A stretch of 64,000 nt of DNA from Palleronia sp. THAF1 (GTDB lineage: Bacteria > Pseudomonadota > Alphaproteobacteria > Rhodobacterales > Rhodobacteraceae), in assembly GCF_009363795.1 (NCBI RefSeq), contig NZ_CP045420.1, positions 1,903,001-1,967,000 on the forward strand, given 5' to 3'. Below the pieces are notes generated by a model, which saw only the letters and a program-made list of their open reading frames with translations, ran no database searches and was not told the origin of the DNA. Positions 39,126-47,860 of this stretch are shown here, piece after piece. A program made the position numbers and the translations under genes. Within the stretch, counting starts at the first letter, position 1. Each line of letters starts with the position of its first letter.

Positions 39126-40013
39126 TCAGCCCCAGGGGCCGCGCTTGGGTCCGCCCGATGCCTCTGCCGCGACCTGCGGTCCCTTCCCTGCCATGGCGCG
39201 CAAGGCGGCCACGCGGTTTTCCGTCGCCGGGTGGGTGGCGAACAGGTTGTCATGCTTGTGGGCGTGCAGCGGGTTGATGATGAACATATGCGCAGATGCC
39301 GGATTGCGCTCTGCCGCGTGGTTGTCGATCCGCGAAGCACCTTGCTGAATGCGCTGCAGGGCCGAAGCGAGCCAGATCGGGTTGCCGCAGATCTCGGCCC
39401 CCGCGCGGTCGGCGGCATATTCGCGCGTGCGGCTGATGGCCATCTGCACAAGGCTCGCCGCCAAGGGGGCCAGAATCATCATCGCGATGGTGCCGATCAG
39501 GCCAAGCCGTTCACGGCTACCACCGAAGAACAGCGCAAAATTCGCCAGCATAGAGATCGCACCCGCGAAGGTGGCCGTGATCGTCATGATCAGCGTATCG
39601 CGGTTCTGAATATGCGCCAACTCATGCGCGATGACGCCGGCCACCTCTTCGCGGCTGAGGCTTTGGATCAGGCCGGTCGTCACGGCAACGGCGGCGTTCT
39701 CGGGATTCCGGCCCGTTGCGAAGGCATTGGGCTGGGGCGTGTCGATCAGGTAGAGCGCGGGCATCGGCATGCCTGCATTGCGCGCCAATCCAGCGGTCAG
39801 GTCGTGCAGGCCACCCCGATCGCCCGGAGGCAAAGGCTGCGCGTTGTGCATGCGCAGGACCATCTTATCCGAGTTCCACCACGAAAAGACGTTCATTCCC
39901 GCCGCGACCACAAGCGCGATCCCGGCACCCGTAGCACCCCCCAGCAGGTAGCCCAGTCCCATGAACAAGGCGGTCATCGCCGCCATCAGCATCGCCGTCT
40001 TGGCAAAAGCCAT
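39126..40013 (-). CDS. htpX: Zinc metalloprotease HtpX homologue
   Basis: Inner-membrane M48 protease for quality control of membrane proteins. The 295 residues show HELAH in [14 protein letters not shown] (zinc His pair and catalytic Glu), the third ligand Glu in [13 protein letters not shown], two N-terminal membrane helices and two more about 150-195. ATG 40013 is chosen as GGAGG is five bases upstream; a longer form to 40115 lacks support. Same strand as gnd, 64 bases downstream of it. Confidence 0.95.
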   Translation of the reverse strand: MAFAKTAMLMAAMTALFMGLGYLLGGATGAGIALVVAAGMNVFSWWNSDKMVLRMHNAQPLPPGDRGGLHDLTAGLARNAGMPMPALYLIDTPQPNAFATGRNPENAAVAVTTGLIQSLSREEVAGVIAHELAHIQNRDTLIMTITATFAGAISMLANFALFFGGSRERLGLIGTIAMMILAPLAASLVQMAISRTREYAADRAGAEICGNPIWLASALQRIQQGASRIDNHAAERNPASAHMFIINPLHAHKHDNLFATHPATENRVAALRAMAGKGPQVAAEASGGPKRGPWG

Positions 40014-40077
40014 CGTGCCCTCCATCCGTTGCGGATCAGATAGGTATGGCGTCGGCGCGGGCCAAGTCAGAGGCCCG

Positions 40078-41475
40078 TCAGTCTGCCCAAGAACCGTGCT
40101 GATCTTTCGTCCCATCGTCCATCCGCACGAAGCCGTGGCGACCGAAGAAGTCGCGTTGGCCCTGGATCATGTTCGCCGTGCCCCGCGCTGTGCGCATCGT
40201 GTCGAAGTAAGCCAGCGCCGCCGACAAAGCAGGCACCGGTGCGCCGTGACGGACCGCGGTGGAAATCACGTTGCGCAGCGCCTTTTGCGTGGCTTTCAGA
40301 TGGTCGGCGAAGACCGGGGCCGCCATCAACGCGGGGCTGTCGACCTCGCCAAGAGCCGATGCCATATCGTCCAACATTTCCGACCGGATGATGCAGCCCT
40401 GACGCCAGACCCGCGCGATCCGCGCCCCATTCAAGGACCAGCCATACTGATCCGAGGCCGCGGCGATCATGCGAAAGCCTTGATCGTAGCACAGGATCTT
40501 GCCGCAGATCAGCGCCTGCTCCAGCGCATCCAGGGACAGGTCGGATGCTGCGATGGTCTGCGGCGCCGCGCCGAACAGGTCTTCCATCCGCGCGCGTTCC
40601 TCTACCCGGGCGGACATGTTGCGCGCGACGACGGCCGCTTCGATCACGGGGATCGGCGCGCCCAGATGCTGCGCCTCAATTGCCGTCCAGCGACCGGTGC
40701 CCTTCTGCCCGGCTGCGTCGAGGATCACGTCCAACAACGGACCATCGGTCGCTTCGTCATGGGCGGCGGCGACCTCTCCCGATATCTCGATCAGGTAGGA
40801 CCGCAGCGCCCCTTCGTTCCATCGCTGAAAGGTCTGCGCAATGGCATCCGCATCCATGCCCAATCCGTCGCGCATCAGCCCGTAAGCCTCTGCGATCAGC
40901 TGCATATCGGCGTATTCGATGCCATTGTGGACGGCCTTCACAAAATGGCCTGCGCCTTCTTCACCCATCCAGTCCGCGCAGGGCGTGCCCTCATGCTTGG
41001 CTGCGATGGCATGCAGTACCGGCTCGACCCGATCCCACAGTTCCCGCGGCCCGCCGCCCATGATCGCGGGGCCGTGGCGCGCGCCCTCTTCGCCACCCGA
41101 GACACCGATCCCAAGGAACGGCTGATCCAACTCGCGCATCCGGCGGTTGGTGTCGTGGAAGTTCGCGTTGCCCGCATCGACGATCATGTCGTCGGCATCC
41201 AACAGGGGCGTCAGCGCGGCGATCTGCTCATCCACCGGGTCGCCCGCAGGCACCATCAAGATGATGGTGCGCGGCTTGGCGATGGCGGCTACCAACTCTT
41301 CCAGCGTTTCCGTCGCCGTCAGCCGCCCCGCCAGATCGCCCGCACCCCCGACGAAGTCATGCGTCTTAGAGGTCGTGCGATTGAAGACCGCGATGTTGTG
41401 GCCCTTTTCCGCGATGTTGAGCGCCAGCGCGGCCCCCATCGTGCCAAGGCCGATCAGGCCGATGTCTGCGCTCAT
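40078..41475 (-). CDS. gnd: 6-phosphogluconate dehydrogenase, decarboxylating
   Basis: Oxidative pentose-phosphate enzyme: 6-phosphogluconate to ribulose 5-phosphate, CO2 and NAD(P)H. At 465 residues it is close to E. coli Gnd (468). N-terminal Rossmann motif [20 protein letters not shown] with FNRTTSKT after the second strand; substrate-binding [18 protein letters not shown]. Coenzyme choice: Asn-Arg after the second strand suggests NADP. Preceded on the same strand by idnD (73 bases upstream), so it sits with idonate/gluconate genes. Confidence 0.95.
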   Translation of the reverse strand: MSADIGLIGLGTMGAALALNIAEKGHNIAVFNRTTSKTHDFVGGAGDLAGRLTATETLEELVAAIAKPRTIILMVPAGDPVDEQIAALTPLLDADDMIVDAGNANFHDTNRRMRELDQPFLGIGVSGGEEGARHGPAIMGGGPRELWDRVEPVLHAIAAKHEGTPCADWMGEEGAGHFVKAVHNGIEYADMQLIAEAYGLMRDGLGMDADAIAQTFQRWNEGALRSYLIEISGEVAAAHDEATDGPLLDVILDAAGQKGTGRWTAIEAQHLGAPIPVIEAAVVARNMSARVEERARMEDLFGAAPQTIAASDLSLDALEQALICGKILCYDQGFRMIAAASDQYGWSLNGARIARVWRQGCIIRSEMLDDMASALGEVDSPALMAAPVFADHLKATQKALRNVISTAVRHGAPVPALSAALAYFDTMRTARGTANMIQGQRDFFGRHGFVRMDDGTKDQHGSWAD

Positions 41476-41547
41476 GGGGTCTCTCCGCTAAGTGTCAGGC
41501 TTTTGGTTTAGATGGCCTTTCACCGAACGAATGAAAGTGTTGCGCCC

Positions 41548-42579
41548 TCACTCGTCGGCAAATTTGATCTGCGCCTTCACGACGGTGTTGCGATCCCCGG
41601 CGGCGTCGAAGGCCGCGACCGCGTCGTCCAGCGCGAAGGTCTGCGTGATGAAGGGTTGCACGTCGATCAGACCCTTCTGCATCAGGCTGACGCCAGTGAA
41701 AAACTCATCGTGGAAACGGAAAGAGCCCTTCAGCGCCAATTCCTTCGCGGTCATCGCCTGCACCGGCAGCGTCATGTCACCCCCCAGCCCAAGCTGCATG
41801 ATCGTGCCGCCCGGACGCATGGCCGGGATGGCACCGACCAAGGCAGGCACGGCACCCGAGCATTCGAACAGCACGTCGAAGGTGCCCTTCTCGGCCTCAT
41901 AATCGCTTAGCGCATCCTGCCCGGCGGCAACGGTCACGTCCGCGCCTGCCGTCCTGGCCATCCCCAGCGTGAAATCCGACAGGTCGGTAGCAACGATCAG
42001 GTCGGCCCCGGCGCGCCGCGCGGCAAGGATGCACAGGATGCCGATGGGGCCGCAGCCGGTGACCAGAACCGACTTGCCCAGCAGCGGACCCACGCGCTGA
42101 ACGGCGTGCAGAGCGACCGCCAGTGGCTCGGCCATCGCCGCCTGTCCGGGCGTCAGGCCGTCGGCAGGCGCACATTGCCCGGCCTCGGTCACCAAGACCT
42201 CGCGGAACGCGCCCTGAATGTGCGGGAACGGCATGGCAGAGCCGTAGAAGCGCATGTTCAGGCACTGATTGAACATCGCCTCGCGGCAGTAACGGCAATG
42301 ACCACAGGGACGCGATGGCGATACGGCGACAAGCTGCCCCTCTGTCAGCCCCTTTACCCCCTCGCCCACCTTCGCCACGAAACCGGACACTTCGTGCCCC
42401 AGGATCATCGGCTCTTTCAGGCGCACCGTCCCGAACCCGCCGTGATTGTAGTAATGCAGGTCAGAGCCGCAGATGCCGCCCGCCGCCAGACGAATCTGGA
42501 CCTGTCCCGGACCAGGCTCTTCCGCCTGGCGATCCTCGACCCGCAGGTCTTTCGCGTCGTGAATGACGATACTTTTCAT
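41548..42579 (-). CDS. idnD: L-idonate 5-dehydrogenase
   Basis: Zinc-dependent medium-chain dehydrogenase that oxidises L-idonate to 5-ketogluconate. The 343 residues have the catalytic zinc ligands in GGICGSDLHYYNHGG and GHEVSGF, the structural-zinc cysteines in CGHCRYCREAMFNQC, and the cofactor motif GCGPIGILC. HYYNHGGFGTVRLKEPMILG is diagnostic for IdnD. ATG 42579 has GAGGAAG five bases upstream; GTG 42591 is rejected. Divergent from idnO with 112 bases between them; a shared control region is likely but no operator was found. Confidence 0.93.
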   Translation of the reverse strand: MKSIVIHDAKDLRVEDRQAEEPGPGQVQIRLAAGGICGSDLHYYNHGGFGTVRLKEPMILGHEVSGFVAKVGEGVKGLTEGQLVAVSPSRPCGHCRYCREAMFNQCLNMRFYGSAMPFPHIQGAFREVLVTEAGQCAPADGLTPGQAAMAEPLAVALHAVQRVGPLLGKSVLVTGCGPIGILCILAARRAGADLIVATDLSDFTLGMARTAGADVTVAAGQDALSDYEAEKGTFDVLFECSGAVPALVGAIPAMRPGGTIMQLGLGGDMTLPVQAMTAKELALKGSFRFHDEFFTGVSLMQKGLIDVQPFITQTFALDDAVAAFDAAGDRNTVVKAQIKFADE

Positions 42580-42691
42580 GCTCTTCCTCACCGTTCCGAC
42601 CTGATCCGAGCCTGCAGTAGCACGTTGCCGGGATCGGTGAACGCTTTATAGGTGGCTGACGCCCTTAAACGCCGAAACGGCAGGAGCCACG

Positions 42692-43459
42692 ATGAGCATT
42701 TCACTATTCGATCTGACCGGGAAACGCGCGCTGATCACGGGCTCTTCGCAGGGGATCGGCGCGGCCTTGGCCAAGGGCTTGTCCGATGCTGGCGCAGAGA
42801 TCGTGGTGAACGGCCGCGACACCAAGAAGCTGGCGGCAGCGGCCGACGTTCTGCGCACCGGCGGGGCGACGATCCATGAGCTGCCCTTCGACGTGACAGA
42901 CCACGACGGCGTGCGCGCCGCAGTGGACGGCTTCGAACAGAACACCGGCCCGATCGACATCCTGATCAACAACGCCGGAATGCAGCAGCGCGCGCCGTTG
43001 GAAGATTTCCCCGCAGACGGGTTCGAGCGTCTGATGCAGACCAACATCGCCAGCGTCTTCCACGTGGGCCAGGCCTGCGCGCGCCACATGATCAAGCGCG
43101 GCGCGGGCAAGATCGTCAACATCTGCTCGGTCCAGACCGCGCTCGCCCGCCCCTCCATCGCGCCCTACACGATGACGAAGGGAGCGGTCGCGAATTTGAC
43201 CAAGGGCATGGCGACGGATTGGGCGAAACACGGGTTGCAGGTCAACGGCCTCGCGCCGGGCTACTTCGCGACACCGATGAACCAAGCGCTGGTGGATGAT
43301 CCCGAATTCTCGGGCTGGCTGGCGAAGCGCACGCCCGCGGGCCGATGGGGTCAGACCGACGAACTGGTGGGCACCGCAATCTTCCTGTCGTCACAGGCGT
43401 CGTCCTTCGTGAACGGCACGACGATCTTCGTGGACGGCGGCATGACAGCCTGCGTCTGA
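42692..43459 (+). CDS. idnO: Gluconate 5-dehydrogenase / SDR oxidoreductase
   Basis: Short-chain dehydrogenase interconverting 5-ketogluconate and gluconate. 255 residues: cofactor motif TGSSQGIGAALAKGL, NNAGMQ, catalytic Ser in ICSVQ, Tyr-x-x-x-Lys in YTMTKGA, and the C-terminal GTTIFVDGGMTA. LINNAGMQQRAPLEDFP is characteristic of IdnO-type enzymes. Divergent from idnD. With gnd this allows idonate to enter the pentose-phosphate pathway, except that a gluconokinase is missing from the window. Confidence 0.93.
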   Translation: MSISLFDLTGKRALITGSSQGIGAALAKGLSDAGAEIVVNGRDTKKLAAAADVLRTGGATIHELPFDVTDHDGVRAAVDGFEQNTGPIDILINNAGMQQRAPLEDFPADGFERLMQTNIASVFHVGQACARHMIKRGAGKIVNICSVQTALARPSIAPYTMTKGAVANLTKGMATDWAKHGLQVNGLAPGYFATPMNQALVDDPEFSGWLAKRTPAGRWGQTDELVGTAIFLSSQASSFVNGTTIFVDGGMTACV

Positions 43460-43559
43460 CGCGGGCTTTTGGCGGCTTTGACGGACCATGTATCAGCCAG
43501 GACCCTTGGGAACCGGAGGCGAGACCGGCTTTTCTGCATACACCCGCTTTAGGACGAAT

Positions 43560-44010
43560 TTATCCTTTCTCCCAAACGGATTTGCCCACGGTCACGGCAA
43601 GTGGAATTCCAGAAGTTGAGCCGTCGCGAATCGCGGCGCCCATTTGGATCTCGGCAACCTGTCAGTCGAAATCCCGCGCCCTGTGGCGCTGACCAAGCAG
43701 TTTCACAAAACGCATCCACTGACCGGCTGTGTCATGCGCAGCATGATTCCAAGAGGTTTCGTCTTGATGCGGCTTCGGCGGTGGTATCCAATCATGTTTC
43801 GCCACAAGGCTCGGCTGAAGTCGTTCGAGAGTTGTACGGCTTCGTCACGCGCGCAGGCTGTTGGCGTGTCCGCCTTCCACATCTTGGCATTCTTACGCGA
43901 CGATAGTGAGGATGCGAACGCCACCGGTGCGGAAAGGGCGAAGGCATCAGAACGATCCACAAGCTTCTGTATCCCATGCCCTCTTCATCAACCAACTCAT
44001 CGTACAAAAC
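43560..44010 (-). pseudogene. Decayed IS5-type transposase remnant
   Basis: Reading the minus strand gives, in broken frames, the C-terminal part of an IS5-family DDE transposase. One frame encodes SRKNAKMWKADTPTA, then NDFSRALWRNMIGYHRRSR and ends after IKTK by a frameshift. A second frame continues MRFVKLLGQRHRARDFD, hits an in-frame TGA, then QVAEIQMGAAIRDGSTSGIP and ends at TAA 43560-43562. The order and spacing match the RKNAK...GYHRRSR...KLLGQR...RDFDRQVAE block of these transposases. The Arg codon CGA in RDFDR has become TGA. The N-terminal half is missing. The element is less GC-rich than its neighbours. Beyond about 44010 similarity fades; GTTGCACAAA at 44084-44093 may be a leftover of an element end. 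Confidence 0.75.
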
Positions 44011-44115
44011 GTGAGTGCACTTTCTTGAGACTTCACGATCAAAACACTAAATTTGTCTCGTCGGCTTCCATGCCTCATACGAGGTTGCACAAAAACAGAA
44101 GTTCAAAGCCCTCTC

Positions 44116-44901
44116 ATGACCGTTTCACCGATCACCGATAGCAACGCGCGCACTGCCACGCTTTACCGCATGGCCATGCCCGGACACCTGTGTCCATTCG
44201 GCCTGAAGTCGAAATCCATGCTGGAGCGCAAAGGTTACAAGGTCGACGATCACCTTCTGACCAGCCGGGCCGAAATCGATGCGTTCAAAGCCGAGCATGA
44301 CGTAGCAACGACGCCGCAAGCTTTCATCGGCGGTGACCGGGTTGGCGGCTACACCGATCTCAAGGCGCATTTCGGCTATCAAGTTCTGGGAAAGGGCGAC
44401 ACGACCTACCGCCCCGTCATCGCGATTTTCGCCGCAACCGCGCTGTTGGCAGTGGCCATCGTTCTTAATCTATATGACGGCTTTCCCCTTCTGACTTGGG
44501 CTAAGTGGTTCTTTGCCGCATCCATGGTCGTGCTCGCGATCCAAAAGTTGCAGGACGTGGAAGGTTTCGTGAATGGCTTTCTGGGATATGACGTACTGGC
44601 GCGACGTTATGTACCTTACGGCTACGCGTATCCGTTTGCCGAACTCTACGCTGGCGTCGGCATGGCAGCCCTGATCGGCACGGGCAGCCCGCTGGTCTGG
44701 CTGGTGGCCCCTGTCGCCATCTTCATCGGCAGCATCGGGGCCTTCAGTGTGGTGAAGGCGGTCTACGTCGACAAAAGAGAGCTGACCTGCGCCTGTGTCG
44801 GCGGCGGATCGAACGTGCCGCTCGGCGTGATTTCCCTGTCCGAGAATGTCATCATGGTGCTGATGGGCGTTTGGATGCTGGGGACGTGGGCGGCAGGCTA
44901 G
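44116..44901 (+). CDS. Glutaredoxin-MauE/DoxX-type membrane fusion protein
   Basis: A 261-residue fusion. Residues about 12-88 form a glutaredoxin-like domain with a single active Cys26 in PGHLCPFGLKSKS (CPFG, so no second Cys) and the cis-proline TTPQAFIGG. Residues about 98-258 hold four membrane segments of the MauE/DoxX redox-associated type, with a Cys pair in LTCACVGGGSNVPLG in the third loop. It may pass electrons between a cytosolic thiol and a membrane or periplasmic partner. The ribosome site is weak; ATG 44116 starts right after the transposase relic. Its stop shares CTAG with the DoxX gene on the other strand. Confidence 0.8.
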   Translation: MTVSPITDSNARTATLYRMAMPGHLCPFGLKSKSMLERKGYKVDDHLLTSRAEIDAFKAEHDVATTPQAFIGGDRVGGYTDLKAHFGYQVLGKGDTTYRPVIAIFAATALLAVAIVLNLYDGFPLLTWAKWFFAASMVVLAIQKLQDVEGFVNGFLGYDVLARRYVPYGYAYPFAELYAGVGMAALIGTGSPLVWLVAPVAIFIGSIGAFSVVKAVYVDKRELTCACVGGGSNVPLGVISLSENVIMVLMGVWMLGTWAAG

Positions 44902-45248
44902 GATATGGCCCTGGACCGCGCTGCCAGACACAGCAACCCGCCCGCGATAGCCCAGTTCTTCACGAAGATCGACATTTGCCAGCCGTCGCTGGGAATGAAG
45001 TGGAAGACGCTGGTGACCATGCAATATAACGCCGCTGCCAAGGCCACCCATTTCAGCTGCCAGCCTACGACCAGCGCCACGGCCAGCCCTGCGTTGAACA
45101 CCATCGCGGGCCAGACCAGCACCTCTGGCAGTCCGCGATCCGCCAACAGACCGGCCGCCGATCCGGGGTCTGTCGCCTTCTGCACCGTTCCGGCGGCGAA
45201 AAGCGCGGCCAGAAGGACACGGCCCGCAATGTCTATCACTTTATCCAT
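44898..45248 (-). CDS. DoxX family membrane protein
   Basis: A 116-residue four-helix membrane protein of the DoxX family: IDIAGRVLLAALFAAGTVQK, VFNAGLAVALVVGWQLKW and FHFIPSDGWQMSIFVKNWAI, the last with the usual loop and FVKNWAIAGGLL ending. Roles vary (quinone or thiosulfate linked redox, stress). Convergent with the glutaredoxin-MauE fusion, overlapping it by CTAG (44898-44901). ATG 45248; the long open frame to 45932 is an antisense shadow of the desaturase gene. Confidence 0.85.
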   Translation of the reverse strand: MDKVIDIAGRVLLAALFAAGTVQKATDPGSAAGLLADRGLPEVLVWPAMVFNAGLAVALVVGWQLKWVALAAALYCMVTSVFHFIPSDGWQMSIFVKNWAIAGGLLCLAARSRAIS

Positions 45249-45305
45249 GCGCCGCACATAGCCCCGCCCTTCCCTGTGCCCAGCGGCTCTGCCAAATTGC
45301 CGGCG

Positions 45306-45446
45306 ATGACCACGAAGATCGCCATTTTTCTTGCCCTTCTGATCGCCACCGCGATCTGGGCCGACCTGCATTACGACTGGGGCGGCACACTTTATGTCAT
45401 GCGGGCGCTGAACGAGGCGGTGAAGTGGGTGGCGTTCTGGCGCTAG
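45306..45446 (+). CDS. Small one-helix protein of 46 residues
   Basis: A 46-residue protein: an N-terminal hydrophobic helix (MTTKIAIFLALLIATAIWAD) followed by LHYDWGGTLYVMRALNEAVK and WVAFWR. Too short for most gene lists. The Trp/Tyr-rich tail and balanced composition look like a real protein, and small proteins of this form are common in Roseobacter genomes. The ribosome site is weak. It is divergent from DoxX (57 bases) and ends 36 bases before the desaturase gene. Confidence 0.6.
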   Translation: MTTKIAIFLALLIATAIWADLHYDWGGTLYVMRALNEAVKWVAFWR

Positions 45447-45482
45447 GCCAAACTCTGCCCTCCGCGGCACAGGATCAGCGTT

Positions 45483-46373
45483 ATGCAAGCGATCTATAAA
45501 ATCTTCTTCGGACCCGGCGAGATCATCGCGCCCGCCTATCTTGCGGTATCTGCGGTGATCGCATTCGTCGTTTGGCGGTTGCGAAAACCCGGCCAATCCT
45601 TCGCCCAATGGCTGCTGCCGCGTGACATCATCCTGCATCGCTCGCACCGCATGGACGCGCTTCTCTTCGTCATCTCGCGCATCATGGTGGCATCGGGCGT
45701 TCTGGCCCGGCTTGTGGTCACACCTGCCGTAGCCGTCTGGACGGGCACGACGCTTGGCGGCCTGGATCTCGGCTTGTCGCCGCTGGCAGTGGCCCTGTTC
45801 CTGTTTCTGCTCACAGACTTCTTTCAATACTGGCTGCACCGCGCCTTCCACGACGTAGACGCGATCTGGCCGATCCACGCGGTGCATCATTCGGCAGAGG
45901 TCCTCACGCCCCTGACGACCTATCGCCAACATCCCCTGGCCTACGTGGTCTCGCCCCTGATCCTGTCTTCAGGTGTGGGCGTGTGCATGGGCCTGATGCT
46001 CGGGGCCGCGGCCCCCGAGGTGGGGTTCACCACGATCATGGGCGTGAACGCCTTCCTCGTGGCCAGCAACGCCTGCCTTGCCAATTTCCGCCACAGCCAC
46101 GTCTGGATCGGGTTCGGGCCCGTTCTGGAGCGCATCGTGATCTCACCCGCGCAGCACCAGATTCACCACTCGATCAAAGCCGAGCACTATGACCGCAACT
46201 ATGGCGAGGTGCTGGCCGTCTGGGACTGGATGTTCGGAACACTGTACCTGACGCAAGGGAAGGAGCCCGTCCGCTTCGGCTTGACCGGCGCGCGCGATGC
46301 CGATCTGACGCGGCAGCACATCGTGCCGATCCTGCTGTCACCGGTGCGCCGCCTGCTGTCGGGGCGCGGCTAG
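45483..46373 (+). CDS. Sterol desaturase / fatty acid hydroxylase family protein
   Basis: Di-iron membrane oxygenase of 296 residues. The eight-His motif set is visible as HRAFHD, HAVHHSAE, FRHSH and HQIHHS, with later HYDRNYG. Three to four membrane helices precede and surround them. The family acts on sterols, ceramides or carotenoids; the substrate here is unknown. Start ATG 45483 with MQAIYKIFFGPGEI; upstream is a 36-base gap after the 46-residue gene. Confidence 0.92.
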   Translation: MQAIYKIFFGPGEIIAPAYLAVSAVIAFVVWRLRKPGQSFAQWLLPRDIILHRSHRMDALLFVISRIMVASGVLARLVVTPAVAVWTGTTLGGLDLGLSPLAVALFLFLLTDFFQYWLHRAFHDVDAIWPIHAVHHSAEVLTPLTTYRQHPLAYVVSPLILSSGVGVCMGLMLGAAAPEVGFTTIMGVNAFLVASNACLANFRHSHVWIGFGPVLERIVISPAQHQIHHSIKAEHYDRNYGEVLAVWDWMFGTLYLTQGKEPVRFGLTGARDADLTRQHIVPILLSPVRRLLSGRG

Positions 46374-46376
46374 GGC

Positions 46377-46562
46377 CTACTGATCGTCGTCGCCCGACTG
46401 CTGGGTCAGCACCGCGACCCCAAGGATCGCCGCGACCACGAGCGCGAAGACCAGCCCCCCGTCACCCCCACCGCTATCGACGACCACCGGCGCAGGTGCG
46501 ATACCGGCATAAGCGGCCGCGCCGGTGACACCCGACATGCAAGCAATGATAAATGTTTTCAT
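46377..46562 (-). CDS. Small exported or membrane protein of 61 residues
   Basis: MKTFIIACMSGVTGAAAYAG forms a signal sequence; a Pro/Val segment (IAPAPVVVD), a Gly/Asp linker (SGGGDGG), a second hydrophobic segment (LVFALVVAAILGVAVLT) and an acidic end (QQSGDDDQ) follow. No family named. GGAG lies seven bases upstream of ATG 46562. Convergent with the desaturase gene, three bases apart. Confidence 0.7.
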   Translation of the reverse strand: MKTFIIACMSGVTGAAAYAGIAPAPVVVDSGGGDGGLVFALVVAAILGVAVLTQQSGDDDQ

Positions 46563-46763
46563 GGAACACTCCCTGGCAAAGATCGGCAAAACCTAGCCAG
46601 CCCCTGCCCGCCAGATCATCGTTCGTGACGCGACGACAGGATTTTTGCACCCGCCCGCGACTTATGCGCAACGTTCTGCCCGATATCGGCGGCTCGCTAG
46701 CGGTTGACGCTTCCCCGATTGCAGCAAGATAAGGGGGTGAATGCCAATCACAGGAGAGACACC

Positions 46764-47765
46764 ATGGCCGTGAAGGTCGCCATCAACGGATTCGGTCGCA
46801 TCGGACGCAACGTGCTGCGCGGCATCATCGAGTCGGGCCGCACCGATATCGAGGTCATCGCCATCAACGATCTCGGCCCCGTCGAGACCAATGCCCACCT
46901 GCTGCGCTACGACAGCGTGCACGGTCGTTTCCCCGCCACCGTCACAACCGGCGACGATTGGATCGACGTGGGTCGCGGCAAGATCAAGGTCACCGCGATA
47001 CGCGATCCCAAGGAACTGCCGTGGGACGGTGTGGACATCGCGCTGGAATGCACCGGCATCTTCACCAGCCGCGAAAAAGCTGCGATGCACCTGGAGAACG
47101 GTTCGGACCGCGTTCTGGTCTCGGCCCCCTGCGGCTCGGCCGAGAAGACCATCGTCTACGGCGTGAACCACGACAGCCTGACCGCCGAAGACAAGGTCGT
47201 CAGCAACGCGTCCTGCACGACCAACTGCCTGTCACCTGTTGCCAAGGTGCTGAACGACGCCATCGGGATAGAGCGTGGCTTCATGACGACGATCCACAGC
47301 TACACCGGCGACCAGCCGACGCTGGATACGATGCACAAGGACCTGTATCGCGCCCGCGCCGCGGCGCTGAACATGATCCCGACCTCGACCGGGGCCGCCA
47401 AGGCCGTGGGCCTTGTGCTGCCCGAACTCGACGGCAAGCTTGACGGCGTGGCGATCCGGGTGCCGACGCCGAACGTGTCGGTCGTGGACCTGACCTTCAC
47501 CGCATCGCGCGACACCAGCGTACAGGAGATCAACGACGCCATCCGCGCCGCCGCCGATGGCCCGCTGAAGGGCGTGCTGGCCTATACCGACGAGCAGTTG
47601 GTCAGCACGGACTTCAACCACGATCCCCATTCGTCGATCTTCCACATGGACCAGACGAAGGTGATGGAAGGCGGCAAGCTGTGCCGCATCCTGACATGGT
47701 ATGACAACGAGTGGGGCTTCTCGAACCGCATGGCCGATACCGCTGTTGCGATGGGAAAGTTGTAA
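46764..47765 (+). CDS. gap: Glyceraldehyde-3-phosphate dehydrogenase, type I
   Basis: Glycolytic and gluconeogenic enzyme using NAD(P)+. 333 residues; Rossmann motif [14 protein letters not shown], catalytic Cys151 in [12 protein letters not shown], then HSYTGDQ and [12 protein letters not shown]. The residue region after the second beta strand ([20 protein letters not shown]) is of the bacterial type I form. AGGAGAG lies 6 bases before ATG 46764. A repeat element and a terminator follow. Confidence 0.97.
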   Translation: MAVKVAINGFGRIGRNVLRGIIESGRTDIEVIAINDLGPVETNAHLLRYDSVHGRFPATVTTGDDWIDVGRGKIKVTAIRDPKELPWDGVDIALECTGIFTSREKAAMHLENGSDRVLVSAPCGSAEKTIVYGVNHDSLTAEDKVVSNASCTTNCLSPVAKVLNDAIGIERGFMTTIHSYTGDQPTLDTMHKDLYRARAAALNMIPTSTGAAKAVGLVLPELDGKLDGVAIRVPTPNVSVVDLTFTASRDTSVQEINDAIRAAADGPLKGVLAYTDEQLVSTDFNHDPHSSIFHMDQTKVMEGGKLCRILTWYDNEWGFSNRMADTAVAMGKL

Positions 47766-47823
47766 GGGGCTCTGCCCCTCGCCGCGTTGCGGCTCACCCC
47801 GCGGTATTTCGGGAACGATGAAG
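47765..47823 (+). repeat. GTATTT/ATGAAG intergenic element, copy B, with GC hairpins
   Basis: Immediately after the gap stop: AGGGGC-TCT-GCCCCT (47765-47779), GCCGC-GTT-GCGGC (47781-47793), then GCGGTATTTCG and GGAACGATGAAG to 47823. The last 23 bases match copy A at 15109-15131 in 18 of 23 positions by eye. A separate terminator begins 7 bases on. Confidence 0.65.
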
Positions 47824-47829
47824 ACCGGA

Positions 47830-47857
47830 CGGCCCGCCCTTGGTTGCGGGCCGTTTT
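47830..47857 (+). terminator. Intrinsic terminator of gap
   Basis: CGGCCCGC (47830-47837) and GCGGGCCG (47846-47853) are complementary around an 8-base loop, followed by TTTT. It lies between gap and the convergent antiporter gene. Confidence 0.85.
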
Positions 47858-47860
47858 ACT

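Noticed and set aside
39961-41511. 516-residue plus-strand frame opposite gnd
   Set aside because: Shadow frame; gnd is full length with all motifs.
43644-44141. 165-residue plus-strand frame in the idnO to Grx-MauE gap
   Set aside because: It is the antisense of the decayed transposase and has no ribosome site or family features.
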